The notes beneath the pieces are model-generated. The model worked only from the letters and a program-made list of their open reading frames with translations. It was not told where the DNA came from and did not search any database. Shown here in pieces: positions 1 through 5,239 of a stretch of 11,368 nt of DNA (the first letter of the stretch is position 1; the number at the start of each line of letters is the position of its first letter). Position numbers and translations under genes: made by a program. The stretch comes from Myxococcales bacterium (lineage in GTDB: Bacteria; Myxococcota_A; Bradymonadia; Bradymonadales; Bradymonadaceae), in contig SKNI01000596.1 of the NCBI GenBank assembly GCA_007120615.1, forward strand, positions 1 through 11,368, given 5' to 3'.

Positions 1-442
1 ACTGGGACCGGGAAGGGGAGAGGATCGCCGGGGAGAGTTTCCGGTCATCATCGACTGGCTCACCGAGAATGTACACCGCGTCGGTTCCAGTCTGACGGCC
101 GAAGAGATCTTGTCCAATGCCACGGGAAGTGAGTTAGATGCCAGTTATTTCAAAGACCACCTCCAGAAAAGATATCTCCCCCAGCGCTGACGTGAGCGAC
201 GAGCTACACACCGGCGAAGAGGAAGAGATCGCTGCGATCGATAAGGTTCTGTACCGCGAGAAGAGACGCCTTCGAGAGCGCATAACGCTTCTGTCGGAGA
301 GGTTTTCGAGCCTGGTAGAGCGCTTCGAGTCGGCACGGGAGTTCTCCTCGGAGATGGACGCCTTTCGACGTGGAGAAGAGGCGTTTTTAAGCCGACTCGA
401 CACCATCGACTGGGACCGGGAAGGGGAGAGGATCGCCGGGGA
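1..442. repeat. 34-bp exact direct repeat, copies at 1-34 and 409-442
   Basis: Bases 1-34 equal bases 409-442 without a mismatch. Identity stops at base 35 (G against T at 443). The second copy is coding in the unrecognised gene (W-D-R-E-G-E-R-I-A-G frame). The first copy sits in a different frame, ahead of the M32 carboxypeptidase tail. The left end of the first copy lies at the window edge, so the repeat may be longer. A chimeric contig end and a genuine local duplication are both possible; the former seems more likely because the first copy does not read as M32 protein. Confidence 0.9.
2..190 (+). CDS. 3' end of an M32 (Taq-type) carboxypeptidase gene, truncated by the window edge
   Basis: The frame opening at base 2 ends at TGA 188-190. 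From about base 32 it encodes GEFPVIIDWLTENVHRVGSS, then an acidic helix, a T-A-T-G-S segment and a closing Y-F-K-D-H-L. This is the pattern I recall for the last 50 residues of M32 metallocarboxypeptidases (W-L-x-E-N-[VI]-H-R-x-G, then A-T-G-x-x-L-x-x-x-Y-F-x-x-x-L). The family removes C-terminal amino acids from peptides in the cytoplasm using an HExxH zinc site, which lies upstream of the window. The roughly 10 residues encoded by bases 2-31 do not resemble the family, and bases 1-34 repeat bases 409-442 exactly, so the true M32 reading probably begins only at about base 32. The next gene overlaps this end by 53 bp if it starts at its ATG. Confidence 0.72.
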   Translation: MGPGRGEDRRGEFPVIIDWLTENVHRVGSSLTAEEILSNATGSELDASYFKDHLQKRYLPQR

Positions 443-1286
443 TCTGGAAGCATTGCTAAACGAAGTCGAAGCCAGACCACGGGTAGTGCTGTGGTGGTCC
501 GATGAATTCGGCAGCTTTTTTGCGGACACCGATGAACCGTCGTGGAAGCAAAATCGAGACGGGAAGGGCCTCTCGATAGCCGATCTTGTTCGACGTCAGG
601 TGGACGCCGATATTGGTGGCGCAGAGGTCAGCTACCCGATTATTTTCACCCATGAAGTGGAGGGGAATCAGCGGGCCGTAGCCCGGACCCTGGGCTGGGC
701 GCTGGTCATGAACGCCTGCGCCCGAGTCCTGGAGGGGCGCGATGACCTCGAAGAGATCGCGCTTCGGGCCCATCCTCAGGCCGGGGCACGAGAGTGGGTC
801 GTCACCCCGGGACCCATTGATTTGGCAAAGAAAGTTCCATCGCCGCAGGTCTTTGGTTTTTCACTACGAGGAGAGTTTTTTCGACGTCTGGAAGACTTTC
901 CGAAGACCGATCGCAAGGCCCACTGGATCTTCTGGATGGCCGAGTCCGAGCAGGCCCCCCAGGAGGTGCGGATCCTTCGCGAGCAGTCGGGTGCGATGGT
1001 AGAGGTGCTTTTGGATCGCGATCTTCGACGAATTCGAATGGTGGAGCATCCCACCTCGGAGGTGGTTCGAAAACGAAAGAACGTCTTCGTTGACCTCGTT
1101 TCTCCTCGCGGGGAGGACTGGTATTTCGCCCCCGGCGCCGATCTCGATGAAGCTCTTCACGGGCTTCTTCGCCGCAAAATCGAAAGTGGATTTCGGATCG
1201 TCTACCAGGAGTTCATCGAAGATGGGGAGTTGGAGCAACGGGGAAAGCAGCCTGCAGGGCTCTCCCGGGGGCTCTTCTCGAGGTGA
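138..1286 (+). CDS. Unrecognised cytosolic protein with an N-terminal coiled-coil-like region
   Basis: I do not recognise this 382-residue protein. It has no signal peptide and no membrane segment. Residues 25-115 are rich in Glu, Arg, Leu and Ala with heptad-like spacing (K-R-R-L-R-E-R-I-T-L-L-S-E-R-F), suggesting a coiled coil. The rest looks globular, with aromatic-rich patches (VVLWWSDEFGSFF near 117, HWIFWMAE near 263, GEDWYFAPG near 325). The ATG at 138 lies inside the M32 tail (53-bp overlap) and has a weak GGAAG/GTGAG upstream. A GTG at 192, one base after the M32 stop and in frame, is a serious alternative start and would remove 18 low-complexity residues. The position suggests co-transcription with the carboxypeptidase. 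No function is assigned. Confidence 0.75.
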   Translation: MPVISKTTSRKDISPSADVSDELHTGEEEEIAAIDKVLYREKRRLRERITLLSERFSSLVERFESAREFSSEMDAFRRGEEAFLSRLDTIDWDREGERIAGDLEALLNEVEARPRVVLWWSDEFGSFFADTDEPSWKQNRDGKGLSIADLVRRQVDADIGGAEVSYPIIFTHEVEGNQRAVARTLGWALVMNACARVLEGRDDLEEIALRAHPQAGAREWVVTPGPIDLAKKVPSPQVFGFSLRGEFFRRLEDFPKTDRKAHWIFWMAESEQAPQEVRILREQSGAMVEVLLDRDLRRIRMVEHPTSEVVRKRKNVFVDLVSPRGEDWYFAPGADLDEALHGLLRRKIESGFRIVYQEFIEDGELEQRGKQPAGLSRGLFSR

Positions 1287-1687
1287 TTTGAGTTCCCCGG
1301 GGAAAGAATGTTGCTCTCGGGGAGTTTGCAATTATGTTTTGTGCAATGAAACCAATGCTTTGGGTCGTTTTATTGTGGTTCGAGACGTCGGCTGAGTAGG
1401 TTTCTCCGAACCCGGAAAGAAGGTAGTGAAACCGATCCGGGCGACGGTACGCAGTGCGGCAATACTTGACTTTGAAGGGGGGCTAGACTAACCGCTAGGG
1501 TGCCTGATTTTGGTGTGTTCATCGGTCGCAGGATTTTTTATTTTGAACCTCTGCCGATGAGCGTGTCCAAGTCCGCGAAGAAGTGGCCCCTGGCGAAGAC
1601 GTTTTTGCCCGGTCCGGCGCAAGCCGGCGTTGATGGTTGTATACGAAGTGCTGACTCTTCGCGGTGTCGTTAAAATTGGAGATTATG
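1287..1687 (+). other. Gene-free stretch between the unrecognised gene and the LysM endopeptidase gene
   Basis: No convincing gene is visible in about 400 bp. Just after the upstream stop is a 12-bp palindrome, TTCCCCGGGGAA, at 1293-1304. The end of the gene (1261-1274) can pair imperfectly with 1290-1303, but no T tract follows, so I do not call a terminator. A TTGACT occurs at 1466-1471 without a properly spaced -10 box. The last third (1573-1664) holds nested inverted repeats, listed separately. The Shine-Dalgarno site GGAG at 1678-1681 belongs to the next gene. Confidence 0.6.
1573..1664 (+). promoter_or_regulatory. Possible structured leader RNA upstream of the LysM endopeptidase gene
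   Basis: CCGCGAAGA at 1573-1581 is perfectly complementary to TCTTCGCGG at 1656-1664, closing a 92-nt segment. Inside it are two further hairpins. GGCGAA (1592-1597) pairs with TTTGCC (1604-1609), including one G-T pair. CCGGC (1614-1618) pairs with GCCGG (1623-1627) around a GCAA tetraloop of the stable GNRA type. Together these form a three-way-junction-like layout ending 13 nt before the GGAG ribosome site. I cannot match it to a known riboswitch, and chance pairing is possible. Confidence 0.25.
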
Positions 1688-2713
1688 ATGAATTGGAAAC
1701 GCGCGCTGTCTTTGTGTGTTCTTGTGATCTGTTCCACGACTATGACCACGGTCGCAGTAGCAGAAGAAGTGGACGAGCTCGATGAAAGCGAGATCACCTA
1801 CCACCAGGTCGGGGAAGACGAGACCCTGGGTCTCATCGCATTGCAATATCGGGTCGGCATCGCCGAATTAAAGGGCTGGAATCAGCTCGACTCCATCGAC
1901 GTGGAGCCGGGCATGGAGTTGATCGTCAAGAGCGATGAGGAGATCGACGACGGTCCTTCCGAGCCTTTGCCCGTGGTGCATATCGTGCGCAGCGGGGACA
2001 CCTTTGAGGGAATTGCCCGTCAATACGGGGTGCGAATCTCTCAAGTCCGCAGCTGGAACTCCAACGTCAATCCCAGACGCCTTCAGATCGGGCAACAGGT
2101 TCGGTTGCACATTCCGGGAGCCAACGGAGACTCCATTTCCTGGGGCCGAGCCAATGGCGGTCAATTATATAATGGTGTGGCCATGGAAGACGGGCCGGGC
2201 CTGCGGGTGCGCAATCAGGCGCGGGCCTACGGAACTCAGCGCGTGGTCAATATGCTCAGCGCCGCCGGAGCCGATCTAAAAGCCCGCTGGCCAGACGCCC
2301 CGGAGTTGGTGGTAGGCAGTCTCAGTCTGCGTCGAGGGGGAGCTCTACGCCCTCATCGAAGCCATCAGAGTGGTCGCGATGTCGATATCACCTATTACCA
2401 CCGCGGTAATGTGGAATTGCCAGACTTTCGAGATATGTCGGCCGAGACCTTCGACGCCGTCAAGAACTGGCACTTCTTCAAGACCCTCATCGACACCGGA
2501 GAGGTGCAGTTTATCTTCGTGGACTACGAATTGCAGAGGGTATTGCACGAATACGCTCTCTCCATCGGGTACACCGAGGAAGATCTGACGGAGTATTTGC
2601 AATATCCCCGAGGTCGACGAGTGCCGGAGGGGGTCATCCGACACGCTCGCGGCCATCGCAACCACTTTCATATTCGGTTTACCTGCGGGCCGAAAGATCA
2701 AAATTGTCGCTGA
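1688..2713 (+). CDS. Exported murein endopeptidase: two LysM domains plus an M74/MepA-type LAS metallopeptidase
   Basis: This 341-residue protein has a signal peptide (residues 1-25, hydrophobic core, A-V-A cleavage site). Two LysM peptidoglycan-binding domains follow (about 37-80 and 97-141, each with a G-[ED]-x-[DE]-T start and a closing hydrophobic strand), then a catalytic domain (about 150-335). The zinc signatures of the LAS/MepA family are present: SHQSGRDVDI (His226, Asp233) and HRNHFHIRF (His323, His326, His328). MepA cuts D-Ala-meso-diaminopimelate cross-bridges in the periplasm. E. coli MepA has no LysM domains, so the fusion adds wall anchoring. The start at 1688 is chosen over 1685 and 1664 because GGAG at 1678-1681 is then 6 nt away and the signal peptide begins cleanly. 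A hairpin follows the stop. Confidence 0.88.
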   Translation: MNWKRALSLCVLVICSTTMTTVAVAEEVDELDESEITYHQVGEDETLGLIALQYRVGIAELKGWNQLDSIDVEPGMELIVKSDEEIDDGPSEPLPVVHIVRSGDTFEGIARQYGVRISQVRSWNSNVNPRRLQIGQQVRLHIPGANGDSISWGRANGGQLYNGVAMEDGPGLRVRNQARAYGTQRVVNMLSAAGADLKARWPDAPELVVGSLSLRRGGALRPHRSHQSGRDVDITYYHRGNVELPDFRDMSAETFDAVKNWHFFKTLIDTGEVQFIFVDYELQRVLHEYALSIGYTEEDLTEYLQYPRGRRVPEGVIRHARGHRNHFHIRFTCGPKDQNCR

Positions 2714-2717
2714 CGTG

Positions 2718-2742
2718 ACCGGTCTGAATCCTTCGGACCGGT
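2718..2742 (+). terminator. Hairpin after the LysM endopeptidase gene, terminator-like but lacking a T tract
   Basis: Bases 2718-2728 pair with 2732-2742 in an 11-bp stem with one T-G wobble and a 3-nt TCC loop, starting 4 nt after the stop codon. The stem is strong (ACCGGTC core), but TGTAGG follows rather than a T run. It may be a weak terminator, a 3'-end stabiliser, or an attenuator ahead of the SRPBCC-trpB-trpA-like cassette 40 bp downstream. Confidence 0.5.
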
Positions 2743-2761
2743 TGTAGGAGGGGGATCTCAT

Positions 2762-2774
2762 TTGGTTAGACCAA
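2762..2774 (+). promoter_or_regulatory. Short inverted repeat touching the ribosome-binding site of the SRPBCC gene
   Basis: TTGGT (2762-2766), TAG, ACCAA (2770-2774) is a perfect 5-bp inverted repeat with a 3-nt centre. Its right arm overlaps the AAGGA Shine-Dalgarno site (2773-2777) of the first cassette gene. It could be a small operator half-site pair, or could mask the ribosome site in RNA. Five base pairs may equally arise by chance. Confidence 0.2.
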
Positions 2775-2781
2775 GGAATTA

Positions 2782-3267
2782 ATGATGGCCTGGATAGAAG
2801 CCAACCATGAGCGCACGCTGGAAGTGGACGCACCGCTGGATGAGGTAGCCGAATTTTTCTCGGACCCCTCACAGATTCGCCATTGCATGGGGGATCTCGA
2901 CGTCGGCGAGGAGATCGACGAGCAGACCTGGCGGTGGAATATGAAGGAGGTCGGAGCCCGCAATATCACCTTTAAGGGGGTTCACCAGGTCCGCTACGAG
3001 CGCGACGGCGACCAGGTCCGATGGAAGAGCGAAGGGGAGGGCAATATGCGCACCGAAGGAGTCGCCCGGTTCAGCGCCCTCGGCGACACATCTACTCGCG
3101 TGGAATACGAGGAGACCATGGCCAGCGATCTTCCCATTCCCCGACTGGCAGCGAAGGTCTTTCGACCGATCGTCGCTCGAGAGGTCCGGCGCGGGATCGA
3201 CGAATATCTCGATAACGCGGTGGAATATCTCAACGCCGGGCGTCATCGAGAAGACGGGGAATCATGA
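2782..3267 (+). CDS. SRPBCC (START/CoxG-like) small protein, first gene of the TrpB/TrpA-like cassette
   Basis: This 161-residue soluble protein has the SRPBCC helix-grip layout. A first strand carries the typical L-E-V-D-A-P-L-D-E-V-A-E-F-F-S-D-P opening (residues 13-29). A series of strands follows (about 40-112, including W-R-W-N-M and T-R-V-E-Y-E). A long amphipathic C-terminal helix covers about 119-152. SRPBCC proteins bind hydrophobic or aromatic ligands in a deep cavity; some are cyclases or CoxG-like accessory proteins, and the subfamily cannot be fixed here. AAGGA at 2773-2777 serves the ATG at 2782 or the one at 2785 (spacing 4 or 7). The stop overlaps the next start as ATGA (3264-3267), implying translational coupling with the TrpB-like gene. 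A role as ligand carrier or partner for that pair is inference. Confidence 0.72.
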   Translation: MMAWIEANHERTLEVDAPLDEVAEFFSDPSQIRHCMGDLDVGEEIDEQTWRWNMKEVGARNITFKGVHQVRYERDGDQVRWKSEGEGNMRTEGVARFSALGDTSTRVEYEETMASDLPIPRLAAKVFRPIVAREVRRGIDEYLDNAVEYLNAGRHREDGES

Positions 3268-4439
3268 GCGGCCAGAGTTTCGGCGGTCGCTACGTTCCGG
3301 AATGCCTCTGGACCCCGATGCAGGAGGTGGCCGAGGCCTATGCGGAGAATGCTGGTGAGGAGAGTCGACGACGACAAGCAGAGTGGCTGACCCGCCGAGT
3401 CGGGCGGCCCACGCCGCTGTCTCATCTGGTGGCATTGTCCAGAGATGGTGGCGGCGCCCAGATCTGGGCCAAACGCGAAGATCTATGCCAGGGAGGAAGT
3501 TTTTGCGCCACCTCAGCGGTCTCTCAGGCCTTGCTGGCGAAGCGAATGGGCCGAGAACATCTTATCGGTGCCACGGCCACCGGTGATTTCGGCGTGGCCC
3601 TCGGCTCGATGGGCGCAGCACTGGGAATGAAGGTCACCATATTCATCCGACGTGATGATATGGAGGCAGAACCATTTAACACCGCTCGAATGCGTCAACT
3701 GGGCGTGGAAGTCATCCCGGTTGCCGGGGCGATCACCGGTCGGCGGCAGGCTATCGGTGAAGCGCTGCGTCAATTTTCCCAGGTTTCGGACAGCGCCTTT
3801 TATGCGTCCAGTTCGCTGGCAGCTCCGAATCCCTATCCCCGGATTCTGCGGGAGGCATTGCAAGTCATCGGCTCGGAGTGTCGAGAGCAATTGAGTCGGG
3901 AGGCAATCGAAGCCGAATATATAGTGGCTCCCGTGGGAAGTGGTTCATTTGCGGCCGGACTATTCGGAGCCTTTCTCGCCGAAGACGCTCCGACCAATTC
4001 CCAACTTGTGGGAGTTCAATCGGGGGGCGACGGCGATAGCACCCGTGGTGCAGCGCCCCTGGTGAACGGGCGGCCCGGGGTATATCTGGGAACCCGTTCG
4101 ATGGTCCTACAGGACGAACAGGGACAGATCGCGACCACTCCCACCACCGCATCGGGCATGGCGATGCCCGTGGCCGGTCCTCAGCATGCTCGATGGCTTC
4201 AGCAGGGGCGGGCTCACTACGTCACGGTCACCGATCAGGAAGCCCTTCAGGCCCGCCGGCGGCTAACCGAAGTAGAGGGTATCTTTGCCAGCCGCGAGAG
4301 CGGGTATGCCCTGGCCTATAGTCTCAAGCTCGCGCCCACATTGGAGCCCGATCAGCATATCGTGGTCGGAATCAGCGGGAGTGGTATTCGGGAGTTGGGG
4401 AGCTCACTTCAGGGAGCAGAGGAAGGGAAACCATTATGA
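3264..4439 (+). CDS. TrpB-like protein lacking the PLP lysine (probable non-classical or pseudo tryptophan synthase beta)
   Basis: This 391-residue protein is recognisable along its whole length as TrpB of the TrpA-binding type. It opens with FGGRYVPE, then has VGRPTPL (46-52), KREDL (70-74), QALLAKRMG (88-96), GRPGV (269-273), LQDEQGQI (282-289), EGI (338-340) and ALAYSLKLAPTL. Between KREDL and QALLAKRMG it has 13 residues, as in E. coli TrpB, so the alignment is ungapped. PLP-lysine K87 becomes Cys81, H86 becomes Phe80, and in the following segment catalytic E109 becomes Ala103. D305 appears to be Ala300. The phosphate-cradle G-S-G-S (225-228), the E350 match (Glu345) and the S377 match (Ser371) remain. 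The normal beta-replacement of serine by indole is therefore unlikely. K167, which salt-bridges alpha D56, is Arg161, so alpha binding may persist. ATGA overlaps join it to both neighbours. Numbering comparisons are from memory. Confidence 0.85.
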   Translation: MSGQSFGGRYVPECLWTPMQEVAEAYAENAGEESRRRQAEWLTRRVGRPTPLSHLVALSRDGGGAQIWAKREDLCQGGSFCATSAVSQALLAKRMGREHLIGATATGDFGVALGSMGAALGMKVTIFIRRDDMEAEPFNTARMRQLGVEVIPVAGAITGRRQAIGEALRQFSQVSDSAFYASSSLAAPNPYPRILREALQVIGSECREQLSREAIEAEYIVAPVGSGSFAAGLFGAFLAEDAPTNSQLVGVQSGGDGDSTRGAAPLVNGRPGVYLGTRSMVLQDEQGQIATTPTTASGMAMPVAGPQHARWLQQGRAHYVTVTDQEALQARRRLTEVEGIFASRESGYALAYSLKLAPTLEPDQHIVVGISGSGIRELGSSLQGAEEGKPL

Positions 4440-5239
4440 ACCAACGCCTTGCGCCCTGGAGAAATGCATTTCCCCGCCGAACCCGGCCCTTATTGATGAC
4501 CGCTCTGGTTGTAGGTGATCCCTTTCTGGAAGCGACCCGCAACTATATGAATGCCCTGGTGGAGGGAGGGGCCGATCTTCTGGAGTTGGTGCTGCCATTT
4601 TCGGATCCTGCGTTCCACGGAGCGGTGATGCGACGGGCCAATGAGCGAGCCTTGAACGAAAAGGTCGGGTGGGAGGGACTGTACAAGATCATTGCCGATT
4701 TTCGACTCGGGGAAGCCGAGATCCCGGTGATTGTGACCACCTATTATAATCGCCTTCTGGCCGCTGGAGTCTCGGATTGCATCGAGGGGCTGGCAGCGGC
4801 CGGGGCCGATGGCTTGATGGTCATGGACTTGCCCTATGAGGAAGCAGCAACCCTCAAAGGGCTTCTGGAAGAGCGCGACCTGGCGTTGATTCAGGCTGTG
4901 GCCCCGACCACCACGGTCACTCGATTTCGCCATATCGCAAAAGAGGCCGAGGGGATCTTTGTGTGGACCGGCCATTGCGGCACCGAGGTTTCTTTTGACC
5001 CGGCACGATTTGACGAGCAAATGCGCAAATTGCGCCAATTCTCCGAGATCCCGCTGGTGGCTTCGATGAATATCGAGAGCGGAGAAGATGCTCGCAAGAT
5101 CGCCCGCTCCGCCCACGGGGTGTTGGTCGGGTCCTCTCTGGCCTGGCTGGTCGAAGGGGGAGGTCCCGACGTCGAAGAGCGGCTGCGCACCTTCGTCGCC
5201 GATCTGAGGATCAACCTCGACGCCGTCCAGGAGGACTGA
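4436..5239 (+). CDS. TrpA-like TIM-barrel protein with altered catalytic aspartate
   Basis: This 267-residue protein is a TrpA homologue of normal length. Visible landmarks are LLMTALVVGDP (19-29), EGGADLLEL then PFSDP (43-58), RANERAL (67-73), VTTYYN (100-105), ADGLMVMDLP (124-133), VAPTTT (155-160) and VGSSLAWL (231-238). In classical TrpA, Glu49 and Asp60 cleave indole-3-glycerol phosphate. Glu49 is kept as Glu50, but the PFSDPLADG segment reads PFSDPAFHG, placing His61 at Asp60. The phosphate-binding GFGIS loop reads SMNIE (210-214), and the active-site loop is W-T-G-H-C-G instead of the S-x-x-G-x-T-G form. Indole formation is doubtful. Asp57, matching interface residue D56, is kept. The start overlaps the TrpB-like stop as ATGA, and the stop abuts the opposing channel gene. 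Confidence 0.85.
   Translation: MNQRLAPWRNAFPRRTRPLLMTALVVGDPFLEATRNYMNALVEGGADLLELVLPFSDPAFHGAVMRRANERALNEKVGWEGLYKIIADFRLGEAEIPVIVTTYYNRLLAAGVSDCIEGLAAAGADGLMVMDLPYEEAATLKGLLEERDLALIQAVAPTTTVTRFRHIAKEAEGIFVWTGHCGTEVSFDPARFDEQMRKLRQFSEIPLVASMNIESGEDARKIARSAHGVLVGSSLAWLVEGGGPDVEERLRTFVADLRINLDAVQED

Noticed and set aside
1293..1304. Palindrome TTCCCCGGGGAA after the unrecognised gene as a terminator or operator
   Set aside because: A gapless palindrome cannot form a loop without losing pairs, no T tract follows, and no second copy was seen.
1466..1489. TTGACT followed by TAGACT as a promoter for the LysM endopeptidase gene
   Set aside because: The spacer is only 12 bp, and the sequence at 17 bp spacing (TAACCG) is a poor -10 box.
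4490..5116. 208-codon minus-strand frame opposite the TrpA-like gene
   Set aside because: The plus strand encodes clear TrpA landmarks throughout, so the minus frame is a by-product of codon bias.
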